Source: Beroe forskalii (lineage: Eukaryota; Ctenophora; Nuda; Beroida; Beroidae). From it: 64,000 bases of DNA. Shown here piece by piece: positions 49,187-61,600 of this stretch; the first letter of the stretch is position 1, and each line of letters begins with the position of its first letter. The notes beneath the pieces are model-generated. The model saw only the letters and a program-made list of their open reading frames with translations. It was not told where the DNA came from and searched no databases. Location: the NCBI GenBank assembly GCA_011033025.1, contig WFMF01000012.1, positions 1,022,953 through 1,086,952 on the forward strand, given 5' to 3'. A program made the position numbers and the translations under genes.

Positions 49187-52100
49187 CTCACATCGCATGA
49201 TAACAATGTACAGGACTTGAGGAAGATTGTCCGTGTTTGACATCAGATCTCTGATACGTTGTGCGAAGTACCGGGCCTTGTTGACCAGGTTCACTTGGCC
49301 AAATGCTACTTCATAACTCTCCTTCAGCACACTGCGGCCCTGAAATGGGAACTTAGTACCTAGATAGCTAAAAAGCTGAGTAACATTGTCACATATTAAG
49401 ACAATCCAAGGATCTTGATCTATTTTATGCCTTCAATTTTGATATGTGAGGATTCCAGATGGTCCAGGAAACATCTTTTACTCCTTGATCTGTGCTTTAG
49501 AGGTGGTTTTGAGCTCCAATGGCGCACTGAGTAAACGGTTATGAAAGTATGACCTATTTAGTCAATAGATATCACCTACCTAGGGAGGTTTGTTTATTGA
49601 GGTTGCAATTTGGGGATTTTTCGGAAAAATCTCCATTTTTCACACACCATGACAGTTGAAAAGACGTCATTATCATAATATGTTAACTAGAGTAATTGCG
49701 TGAGAAAGATCCTCAAATGGCACCCTACAAAATTTGTAAACACTAAAATTTTACTCCAGATAAATTTTGTAAATAGATATCACCTTTGACTTCATACTTC
49801 CCTATTTAGCCTAGTTACTTAGTTAATGGGGTGTGTTTGGCACATTGTAAAAGGTGACCCTTACAGAATATTTACATGCGTCTCGTTAATTTGGTTACCT
49901 CAACTTACCATGGCAACTGGGTGTAAAGAAACCATCGTAAAGAGTATAATGATGGGAGCATGGTCAATGGGATTGAATTAAGGACATCATAACAACGGTG
50001 ATGACACCACACTACCATGGATTTGGTCGTGAGACCACGTCCCTTTCATGGTTTCTCCAGTATCCCGAAAAAAGCGACAGCTCATATTTTTCAAGCACCA
50101 GTGAAAATAAGATATCGTTGGCTAGACATGTTTCATTTTGGTTCGCACTCCGCAAAGACCCTAACTAGTCGGCACATACCGCGGTACGTATCGCGGTACG
50201 TACCGCGGAACATGTCCGAACTAGTCGGTACATACCGCGGTACGTACCGCAGTATGTAACGACTAGTTAGGACATGTTCCGCGGTACGTACTGCGATACG
50301 TACCGCGGTATGTGCCGACTAGTTGGGGTTTCGGATTTCGACCTTTGCAGGTTGCCCCGCACGCCGAAACAAAACACGTAAATCAGGATTTGGTCAGAGT
50401 TATCACTTTAACGCTAATATCTGCGTAAGAAACATCGATAATATGATTTTTAAGCTCAAAATCCTGCTCAAATGCCTAGACCCTCAATCACATTCCGATT
50501 TCTTTCATTTTACCCACTTATTACCTGCCTCAAAATCACAAAATGTGCCAAGAACGCGCGTGCGCGGCGCGTTTTGATTTATGTCACGGTTAATACCTAC
50601 GACATAAAATAAACTTTCAGTCAAATCTTTGCTATGCGCGCTCCAATTATCAAAATAAAAACTGTGACCGCAAACTGTGCCCGAGTTTCTAAGCATGACT
50701 ATTGATAGGGTGGGTAGTTTTAGGGTTAATGAAGGGCATGTGAAAGGATTTAGGACAGTGGTTAGGACTTAGGACAATGGTTAGAATTAGTGTTTCTACT
50801 AACAGTTTCCAAAATTTGAAAATTGAATGTTGGTGTACTTCAAAGTTCCAGTCAGACCAGATTAAGAATGGAATCGTATTTTAGAGACAAGGATAGAAAT
50901 ATAAAAGTGAATCATGAGATCATGGAAAGCCACGAATTGTGGGATAAACTGATTACATAAGAAAATTTTCAATGGTAAAAAAAGAACACCAAAAATATTC
51001 TGAAGGAGCAATCTGAAATGTGGAAAATCCCCATGGCAACAAGGAGCCCTTACTTCTCCCTTTCCAATTTGCTTATTGTTCACAACTGCCTAAACCGCTT
51101 ATTACTCGAAAGAAAATGAAGATGTTGAAGACTTTGAAGAACATGAAGAAACGTTTCAGGACTAAGAAGAGTGATCGTGTTTATGTCTTCGATGAAGAAG
51201 TGGAGGCTCACCAGCCAGAGGAGCGCTGCATGGAGGTAAGGAGGTCTCTACTCCCACTCCCCTCCTGCAGAACCAGTGTTGAGGTGGAGGAGTGGGAGGT
51301 GGAGGGGGTGGAAGTCCTCACTCTAGAGGGGGACCTTCCACCCAGGACAGAGAAGGGGGAGCAGTGGGAGCCTCTCCCTGTCATCATAGCTTGGGAGTAC
51401 CCAGAAGAACAGATGCCTGTTTTTCTGGATTTCCACTTTTTGACAGGGGTTATTTACCTACTAGGTGGGTTTAGGGACCATTTAGTGGATTACTGGATTA
51501 TCGTTGATTATCCAGGCAGACGGCAACACAGAAGAAGAGTTATGGAGCTATGAGGGTACAGTACAAGGGGATAACTTGGGGATGCATTTCTACTGCTTGG
51601 TCACACTTCCTCTCATAACACGACTCCACCATCACGTCGCAGACAGTAACTTCAAGCAGTTCTGGCGGGCAGATGATGCTACAGCGGCGCGGTGGGTAAT
51701 CTTCATGGGATAAGGTAGTTCGATGAACTGCTTGAAATAGGGTATGAGTACGGTTACTTTTCAAACCAAAGTAAAACCTGGCTGATTATCAAAGACCCGT
51801 CTGATCTTGAAAAGGCCAAGGAAACCTTTCAGGGCACCGATGTTCAGTTCACGACTGAAGGAAAGCGTCCCATTTAGGCATGCATCGGTAGCGACTCGTA
51901 TCGAAAGGAATATTGCGATGGTATTGTGAAAGAGTGGTTTGAGGAGATCGGAACCCCTGTGATATTGCTAGGTATCATCAACACGCTGCATAGGTATGCT
52001 AACTTCATCCCTAGCTATCAGCACAAATTCACATACTTTCTGTGGACTATTCCTGGTTTTGAGCACTTTGTTAAACCACTTGATAATCTCATCACATATC

Positions 52101-54454
52101 ACATATGGATTCCTCCCCACGTTGTTCGGCGGCCCTATGACTCATGTTGAATGGAAGATCGTAGCCCTTCCAACCAGACACGGCGGTTTAGGTATTCGGA
52201 TTCTTGGTGAGAGAGCACAGAAGGACTTTGCTACCTCAACAAAGGTGACGAGCAAACTTACTGAAGCCATTAAGGAACAAAGCCTGATATCACAAGACAT
52301 CTGTCACGAGAGTGTAAAGGAGGCAAGAGTGTGTAAAGCAGCACCCGGGATGGGTAAATGAGATAAGTTACGTCCCCAAAGAAGACCTGGGTTTTACCAT
52401 CAATCATAATTATTCATATTATCATGTATCATTATTCATAGCCTTGGATTTGTAAAATGAAGTAACATTTTCAAAAAACAATTCTTTAAATGACTTTTAC
52501 TGTGGTCAATATTTTACTTGAAGCAAAATTGTGAAAAGTTAAGATTTAGGAGTTTTAGGACATTAATCATGGTCGCATTTTACATTTTTGATACATTTCG
52601 AATACATTTTGCTTTTCTGCGCTTTTAGAATTAAGAGGTCACTTCAGAGTAGTAAATGGGTCAGTGGGTCACTTGAGAGGTTGAGCTCTGCAATAATATA
52701 GTAGGATGCTTTAGCAAAGGGAATAAAACAGCGGGTCACTCAAATGGCATAAAGTATTAGAAATAAGTAAGTATGTATTCACTAAAGCAGTAAGACCTAA
52801 GGAACTATCTAACAAGAAACCTTCTAGAAATGATTTTCTGAAGGCCACGGAGGCTTCTGGCTTCAACTCACCGTCACCAAATTGAGTATTTCCTGTTCTT
52901 CTCCAAAGTGCTTTTGCAGGAAGTCAACTGCCTCTGAAATGGAGAAGTAAAGCCTTCGAAGTCTTATAGCATAGAATTTCTTCAAGTAGCATAACTTATC
53001 AAGACCGAATGGGGTTGCTGTAGTCTAGCGTAACATTGGTATCACTATAACATACTTTGAAATAGTACCATCACCGACATTACATCAAAATTATCACCAC
53101 CGTACTCAGTACTGAATTCTAGTGGGCAAAAGGTTGTAATAAAAATCCCTAAATCCTAACATGTTTTCACTTACTGCTATCAAAGACATCAGTAGGAATC
53201 ATGGGAGGCTGGAGGGTGGCAATGATGTCCAACACTTGTCTTACATCGATCATAAACCCCTGAGAGGTGTTCCTTGTTACAGCATTGGCTGCTTCCCCAG
53301 CGGACAAGTTTGGAAATTGAGTGTAAACTGTAAGGTTAGAGGCTCAATAGGTTTTAGGCAGTAGCATGTCAACACACATTCAATATCAAAACATAAAAGT
53401 TTGCTTCTTTTTCACGGTGGTTGAACATTGAAATTGAATTGATAACAATATGCTAATATGCCAGTCTATGTTACCCACTCATAAAGTCATAACCGATTCA
53501 CCCACCAGTTTAACAAAGTAGTCTATTTGGTACTTGGGAAGGTTCTCTGCAGTTAACATGCGCCAGAAGAAGTCCTGGGCCAGCAGGGTACAGGAACTCA
53601 GGTTGACCTTATACAGAGCCCTGTACTTGGCATTGAGCGAGCAGTGCACAGCACGGGGAAGCGGGAATATCAGTTTCTGTAACAAGTTCCGGTCCTCACT
53701 CGTTACTGCTTTGTGAATTCCCCTGAAACAAGCGAGCGCGTCATTAAAAAGGTCCACAGACCACATATTAAGGTCGGGCAACTTGGATGCTGCCCAAGAT
53801 ATTATGAACCATTATGAAAGTCTGCACGCACTACTCCAACCAACATCCCTGACGGTTACAGAAAGATTGTGTAATTTGCTGTTACCTGCAACACGTGAGG
53901 GCTATGGATATATTGCTTTTTTGAGAGACATCACGACGAGATTGCATTGCTCAATAACTCGGCAAAATGACACAATTCAAATACTTTCTACGTTATTGAC
54001 GCATGAAGACAACGGATACATTGCAACGTCGATTTGGCCAAAGCCCAACTGATTACGTAAGGATTTGAATTGGTACAGGATACATTTCAATAGTTCAATA
54101 ATAATTTTTCCGTGATTTGGGCACGGGAGTCGGGATTTAGGCATGGGGCTCACTTGATAAGAGCTAAATCTGATTTATCTTTAGTCAAACTGTCAGTGTG
54201 TTTTATTGACTTGGTAGAGCTCTGAAATAAGAAGAGTGAAATGGACAATGGTCAAACCTCAATCTAGTCAAATCAACCAGACTACTTTCAGAGCTATAGA
54301 GTGTAGGTAATATGGATGCATGGATTGCTTGTAAGCAGCTAGACATGAAGCTATGAAAGGTTATTCTCCCGTACCAAGCTAGGAATGTGAATATTTCTAT
54401 ACTAACCGTGGTGGAAGAAGCACCGCAGCCCATAGAAAAAGATCTTCTCCTCTA
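49187..54454 (-). CDS. Unrecognised multi-exon gene, at least five exons, both ends open
   Basis: Exons with good GT-AG signals and agreeing phases are 54454-54407, 53722-53502, 53327-53175, 52933-52872 and 49339-49187. They give about 211 residues in one frame, beginning RGEDLFLWAAVLLPPR and passing through LLQKLIFPLPRAVHCSLNAK, AQDFFWRMLTAENLPKYQID, GFMIDVRQVLDIIATLQPP and ARYFAQRIRDLMSNTDNLPQ. The segments are strongly helical, with a HEAT/ARM-like feel, but no motif is diagnostic. The last donor (CGATGTGAG then gtaaga) implies at least one more exon below 49.2 kb, and an upstream exon is also missing. The 3.5-kb last intron contains a foldback and a broken reverse transcriptase in the opposite orientation. 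It could be a separate gene or, less likely, continue from the gene at 55.6-62.4 kb, which has its own stop. Confidence 0.6.
50160..50332. repeat. CpG-rich foldback built on CCGCGGTACGTACC
   Basis: The outer arms (accctaactagtcggcacat at 50159 and atgtgccgactagttggggt at 50310) are inverted copies. The interior repeats taccgcggtacgta in alternating orientation and aacatgtccgaactagtcgg opposite cgactagttaggacatgttc. A single partial copy sits at 5706-5745, so this is a dispersed family. No coding capacity. Confidence 0.85.
51116..51470 (+). CDS. Possible exon or small open frame, unrecognised
   Basis: An open frame with protein-like composition: a basic start (MKMLKTLKNMKKRFRTKKSD) and an acidic middle with EVEEWEVEGVEV. 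It lies immediately before the reverse transcriptase remnant and may belong to that element or to an independent plus-strand gene inside the intron of the minus-strand gene. No family is recognised and no clear splice partner was found. Confidence 0.3.
51535..52365 (+). pseudogene. Broken reverse transcriptase of a retroelement
   Basis: Consecutive fragments in different frames read as one reverse transcriptase: EGTVQGDNLGMHFYCLVTLP, then the catalytic-box region RADDATAA (about 51660), then a stretch with GYEYGYFSNQSKTWLIIK, then TEGKR followed by ACIGSDSYRKEY (the usual HLGA-type motif), ending at RHGGLGIRILGERAQ (about 52180). This spacing is typical of a retroelement family common in marine invertebrates. 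Several frame changes and stops show that it is dead. It lies opposite to, and inside an intron of, the minus-strand gene. Confidence 0.7.
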
Positions 54455-55631
54455 CTAGGTCATTGCAGATGATGCTCTAGCTATGTGGGATTGCTGGATC
54501 AGTCAGTCAGTAAATGGTTGATAGATGAAGGAAACAAACCTAATCAGATAAAAACAAACCCCACACAGTACCAACCCCATATAGTATGCCATCAAACCCA
54601 GGCATAATAGAAAACGGGTCGTACGAGCGAATATCGCCGAAACACCTGTGGCACGCCTGCAAAGTAACTGAGGCACAAGTTTTGCAATTGAAAAGGACAC
54701 ACTTGCGACACATCTGCGTCACAAGTACGACACAATTGTGGCGTACTGTGCTTGTGCTGCAGGGTTGTTGCAGATGGGTCAGCGACATTAACTCGTACGC
54801 ATTAGAAACGAATCAAAAGACTATGAATATACGAATGTCTTATAATATCTTGATATGTAGCTATAGCTTGATTTGAAGTCAGCCCATAGCGTATTGATAT
54901 TAGCTCATGAGGAAACAAAACAAAAAAACTATAAAAGTACACAAAGGACTGATGATCTTAGGCGTACAAGTGCAATACGTCACAATTTCAATAAGCTGGG
55001 GCATAATCTAAATTGAAACGCTTACCGAAAAAGTGCAAATTGTTAAATCACAAATCATAGGGGCGTATGCACAGTAAAAGGGGCGTAACACTATAGACTT
55101 CTGGCTGCAGACCAATTCTCAATTCTTACATTATCAATACTCCTGAGCCCGTGGGCACTTTAATGCAACAAAAACTTTTCTTTTTGCAACACAAAACTGA
55201 TAAAATTTAGCATTATTATAGGCATTAAAAAATAACGACTTTTTACCATACCATCATAGTCATACCTTCTCAAATTTGATTGTATAAAGTAGTGTTGTAA
55301 AGTTTACAACACTTTAACTTACCAAAAACTATAAAGTTAATATTCCAGTCTGTTGACAATTATGTTAATAAATTAGGTTAACAAATAAGATTGAAGATAA
55401 AATTGAAGATGAGCGTAGCGTGATTGTATGATAACTTTATTATGAACTAAGAACAAAATGCAATTCCAGTTCATTACTGCAATGACTAATAAAAACCAGT
55501 TCATTACTGCAATGACTAATAAAAACCAATTCAATTATATAAATAAAAAACATTATGAGATGATCAGCTATATCTGACTGTATGGTGCTATGATGGATGT
55601 GATCCATCACATGATCCACTGATCCAGTCTA
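54455..55631. other. Spacer between two minus-strand genes
   Basis: No supported exon, although an upstream exon of the 49.2-54.5 kb gene might lie here. A 25-base phrase (aatgcaattccagttcattactgc region) is directly repeated at about 55470-55530. Confidence 0.4.
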
Positions 55632-58600
55632 TCAAGATTCCCGCTGTGATAGAGGTGGCACGGCTGCCCCTAACTTGGCAACCAACTCCAGGATCTCTGG
55701 ACTTTGGCACTTCTCTGGATCCAGAGCTGCCTCTACCACCTTCCTCAACATCAAGTTGTAAACCACTTCCTCGGCCTTACTGCTATCTAGCGCAGCACTT
55801 GTCTAAAGGAGGGGTAGAGAATGCAGTGCACCTAGCAAGCTTTAAATAGCGATTATAATCTAATCATCAATCTATCAAAGCATAAAATATAAACAGTATC
55901 AAGAGTAACTTATTAGTGAGCAAGATGGTATTTACCTTCTGAATCCGTTGTCTCTTGGGGGTCTCCTCCACCTCCAAGTTTACCATGTCCTCCTCCAAGA
56001 GAGGGGTGAGTAGCTCCCGGAGAGGGGGAACCACGGAGTGCCCTATGATGTTACCTTCCACGTGAAAGAAAGAGGGGCTGTGATTTAGCGATTATTAATT
56101 ATTATTGCTCTATTGATAGCATACGATACTGCGGTAACACGGTACCCTATGATGTTACCTGCGACGAGGAAATTAAAAATACGAGGGGCTGTGATTATCT
56201 TATAATTGATAGCATACGGTACTACAGTAGATGTTACGAAGGCAATCGAAAATTATACGAGTAGATTTTATTGAGATTTCAGAGTTCAGAGTTTGGGATC
56301 ATAGCTGATATATTGTGTCATAATCATACGAGAAAAAGGATGACAATGTAGTGGTCCTCGGAGCAACAAAATTCAAGAATGAAAAGCACTTCATAGTTCT
56401 ATTAACGAAGGAAATTCATTCAGCATTCTCCAGTAATAATATCATATGGGGATCTTTATTGATAGTCACCGAGCTACTACTGTCAATAATATATTATTGG
56501 CTAGGTGATACCATGATTGGTTTTGGCGCATGAAAGCACGCCTCAGAGAAGAAATGAAAGTTCATCATTGATTTATGATTTCTCCTGATTTCTATCCCTA
56601 CAACTTGCGGGCACCAAGACTAGTTCATAGTGTGACGTCATCACGTTATGAACCAGTAATTAATATTTGATGATGATTATTTCATGGCAGCAGATGATTT
56701 CATGGTGGTTGGAATGACGAATATCACGTACCTTCAAGCAATCGATCATTATAGTCCATTATCCTAAATTGTAGATTAATGGACTGATGATCGATTGCTT
56801 GAAGGTACGTGATATCCATCATTCCAAACGCCATGAAATTGGCTTCATCCCAGACACTAAATTAACAAACCTTCCACGTCGTACATTCTGGTGAGTTCCT
56901 CGTCTGTTTTCTTGGGCGGCTCACACCGGAACTTCTTACGGAACTCAGCGTCAGTGAGAAACATTGGACCGGAGCCAGGGCATGATTTCATGACAGGTGT
57001 AACTCCCGGCTTTGCAAGATGCCTTCCAGTATACTAAAGGAGGGAGGAAATTAATTATTAAACGTAATATCAGAATTGATTTGTATTAGAAATTAAGTTC
57101 TGTTCTAAACCTCACAATTACAAAAAGTGCTGGGATTAATATCTAGATCAATCTACCATTCACTGCTTTGGGAATTGGATGATCAATTTGATAGTAGGTA
57201 TGCAGACTCCACGATCATGAATCGTGTCAAAACTGAACGAAAAATATTCTGTTACCGGAATTCTCATTTTCTTGAATTTCTCACGGTAGAAGGGAGTGAA
57301 TGCGTGACTGTCCAAGTCGTTTAGCATGTGCTCCGAAATAAAACGTAAGTACTTCACGATTATCTGAAAAATCGTGAATTGAGGATGTTGGCACTAAAGA
57401 ATAAATTCTCGAAAAAATATATGTACATTCATCAACTAACATAACTGAACTGGGGCAGCCGATAATGGTAATGCGGTGACGAATGGCATGTTAATGTGTA
57501 TGTAGCATGAAAGATTTCGAAGTGTATCGGGCCGTGATAGCTCAGTGGTAGAGCACCCGATGCATTATCGCGGAGGTCGTGGGTTCAAGTCCCGCTCCCG
57601 GCAACGGCCCTTTGATTTTCTGATTACGCGACACTATGTGCCTAATAACTGAGCATTACCAAGGAAAGGCCCTACCACCCAAAAACATTAATATCTGATA
57701 TTAAACACAACCGCCAGACAAACCTTTGGAGTGAAGTCTTAAGTGTAGGTATCTAGTATACATTGAATACACGATTACAGAATAAAAAGTAATTGTACTT
57801 TACTCCCACCTAAATCATAATATAACTGAACCCATGTCTTATTCAATAACTCAGATATCAAGTATCGAAGACTTGATTCAAATTTTCGATAAGTATTAAG
57901 TAGACTTGCGTTTACTGATATTATATAAAGGTACGTATCACATTACAATAAACATACCGGCTTAGCCTCAGGAAACCAGTGCTGGGCCACACATATTTCT
58001 GCGAGAGAATCAACGTTGTCTAACACTTCCTCAAAAGACATAACTTTCGCATTGGCAAGTAAACGGAAAAGAGTCTCGAATATGAAATCTGAAGGAAATC
58101 ATTTAACTGAGATCAAGCTTAGCGAAAGCGATAACATCAAAGCTGAAACCATGATTTCAAGCATAAACAATAAAAATGAGCATTTGAGAGGTAGTTATTA
58201 GTTAGTTAGTTAGTTAAACGTTGACGGTTGATAACTATATTTCTATTCCCGCCCTGGCCAGGGCGGTAACCTCCCGCGGTAAAAAGAAAACTGGCCAGGG
58301 GTATAAGTTAGAGATTTGAGTGTCACAGGGTGATATAATATATAATATCATGATAATTGGGAGCAAATTTGGAAAGCCGAGATGTCAAGAACGGGAAATG
58401 GTAGAGCCATGATCGAGGTCAGGTTTTGTTTATCTAAGATGGGAAAATGTTATAGGCTATAAGAGAAGTTCTGGTGACGTCATTTTCACGTCACTATGAC
58501 GTCATCAACTTAGCGAAATATTATTGCTTTTTTAGCGAAAATAGGCCATCTTTATGCGCATTTTTCACCAAGAAGGAAAGGAGATAGCGGTCTGATTTTT

Positions 58601-61600
58601 CGGAACAATTTTTAGCAAATTTAAAGAGCTTTCAGAAAATCATACGGATTATTGGGCTATCTCGATTTTTCATCGAGATATACGCGATTTTCTAAGGTAC
58701 GGTGAAAAATCGATTTCCAAATTATAGGACAAAAGTTAAATAAGTGAGGTGTCAAGAACTGCAACTTATCTTGAGATGAGACCGGTCAAAGTATGTTGTA
58801 CTAAGGCGGAATTGTCTTATAGGCCATACGGGAAGTTGGTTTGAGCCTATTTGGGTGCTGTGATGACGTCATCAAAATCGAGTAAAACCACTAAAATAGC
58901 GTATTTTGCGATAAAACGCTATTTTGCGCTACTTTGGACATCTCTTACTCAAAGAGTTTTCATCGGATTATGTTTTACTTCGATATTTTGCTTTAAGATC
59001 TCGAGATTTAGCTATAAGACGAGTTTCACGACGATCGGTCGAAATATGTCGTCATGTGAAGCCCTTAAAAATTGAGCTGCAAAATGGTTGAAATTACGTT
59101 TATGACGAAAAATTTTACTGTCACCCTATTCTGTGATACGATGGTGAACTAATAATGGTTTCTTCGTGTATCGCAGTGACTAAATGTGGGAAATATACGA
59201 TGAAATAGTGAATCACGTGAGTTCACGCGGACGTTTTGTAGAAATAAGGGGATTCGAAGAAATTGATATTTACACGGGATTTTCGACATGATCACGTTGA
59301 AATGAGTTCAAATACGACTAATCCACATGAAATAAGATGCATGTGCTATACTTCAGCACGTGAGTACAAACGGACGTTTTGTAGAAATTAGGGGATTTAA
59401 AGAAATTGATGTTTACACGGGATTTTCGACTTGATTATGTTGAAATGAGTTTAAACACGACTAATCCACGTGAAATTAGATCAAATTACTATATTTCAGC
59501 ACGTGAGTACACACGGACGATTTGTAGAAATTAGGGGATTTGAAGAAATTGATATTCACACGGGATTTTCGACTTGGTTACGTTGAAATGAGTTCAAATA
59601 CGACTTATGCACGTGAAATTAGATCTGTTTGCTATATTTTAGCACGTGAGTTCACGTGGACGATTTGTAGAAATTAAGAAATATATCAATTCTAGTAATT
59701 CCAAGTTAGAATAACGTAGTTTGGGACTTCGTCAGGGTAAGTTGCGTGGGTTAGACTTGTGTGTGGGCTAGTAACGTGGGTTCGGACTACGTGAGGGCAA
59801 GTTACGTGGGTCCAAACTGCCTTTGGGCAATTAACATGGGTTCAAACTACATCTGTTAAGATATCACCACCAAAACCGTTGGACGGTTGGTCTAGTAACC
59901 CCCCGCGGGTTTGGATGTGACAACGGAACCTGAAAAGAGACAAAATGTGCTGATCACATCCAAACCAGCGGGGGGTTACTAGACCAACCGTCCAACGGTT
60001 TTGGTGGTGATAGTAATAGTGGTTTTAGTTTAAACTTTGATCACGCTTAAATGGCTAACTGCTAAAATATTTCCTCCTCTGATAGATATTTGATAATGTC
60101 TAAGCATGTAGAAAATGTATCCATTTATCATTTATCTATATTTTATCCATGACAGAATAAAACTTCGATGCTCTTAATAAGAGTTTGCTCATCAGTGAAA
60201 ATTACCCACCATCCATTTTTTGGTTTCTGCTGAGGAACTTGACTCTGAATGCTCTGAGCAAGCCAGCTACCTTACAAAACCGCCGTTGGATTGTCCTCTT
60301 CACTTTGTTGAGATGGAGAGGCCACCTCCGACGCATTTGCATTTCAATACGGACAGACATTTCGTCAGGGGGATATCGACCATGGCACGCCTTCATTATC
60401 AACCAGGGACTGAGGGTCGTTAGAAATAGATTGAAACTTGAATCTTTCACCGTTTCAAGGTGAGAGTTATAGAAATCAATAAATGGAATATCAAAATGGG
60501 GTGGTTATCCAAGTTTAGAATAACTCAATCATAAAATAGCGTTATTTCAACAATCACTTGAGCACTTGGGACAAGACATTTTTAAATATTTGCAAGCTAG
60601 TAAAAAGTAAACACAAACCAAACAGGTGGCCCAGGAGAATGATATCTCGCTGATTGGATCTCATTTTCAGTGTACTTCGGGTTGATTACAATGGGTAATG
60701 GCGGAGGCATGACCCAAGCACATTTACCATCTGTACCCCAAGCCCTGAAAAATAACCAATTTCATGTACCTATAGTAACAACTCAGTACTAAAATCGTGA
60801 TAATAGATTTACACCTCAGGATTCAAAATACTTCAAAGATATAAAAATAATTATACATGTCTGTTAAGTCTATATAAACTCGATACTCTCGATTTCCCAC
60901 TCACTCAATTAGACAGTTTAGACAGTAAACGATAAACTGATACAGAAATGTTTGTTATTTAAGAATTGATTTGCAACGAAAATCATAGTAAAGAGAGGAA
61001 CTGAGGAAAATATTCAAACATGTAATTTTTGGAATGATGTTATCATGTTTCACAATTCTCAGGTCATATACTCATATTGTAGGATTGTCATTATCCCAGT
61101 GCAATTAACAATTATAATGCCATCTTGATGCCATCATGAAGTTTAGAGAAGTTTAAAAATTTGAATGTTACTCTAAACAGGTACCTGTTTTTAGCAAGTT
61201 CTGGGTGGTACAAGACTTGGTCGATATTCAGTGAAATTTCTTTGTCTAATGCATAGGGGTTGACCTGCAAATGATGGTTATAACTTCTTTGCTGAGTGGT
61301 TCGGCTATGAGGCACAGTATGGTAGTGAAATTGGTCTGAAGAAGTGGGAGGATCAGACTTCTCCTTTTTTATAACAGGCGGGGGATTACTTGGCTGCTTT
61401 TCTGGCTCTGCAACATCCATTATCATATGCACTTCGCTGCTGTTTTTGACATCACCATAAAATGTTGTTTGTTTTCGACGCCGTTTTGCTTTTCCTGGAA
61501 TTTTGATTTACCTACATCAATCCGAAGAGTGGATGATTTTAAGGTCATAAGAAATCGATAGCTGTAATAACTTTCCTTTGCTAAGCCAGTATTCAAATTT

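Noticed and set aside
54540..54788. Cys-rich minus-strand frame upstream of the 49.2-54.5 kb gene
   Set aside because: Composition is odd, there is no acceptor/donor logic to the next exon, and the reading comes from a locally repetitive acac/gcg stretch.
60190..60275. Alternative frame after exon 5 of the ten-exon gene (reading PKNGWWVIFTDEQ)
   Set aside because: Looks protein-like, but the frame has stops before and after it and is excluded by the phase of the following exon; the gtaagg donor at 60275 fits instead.
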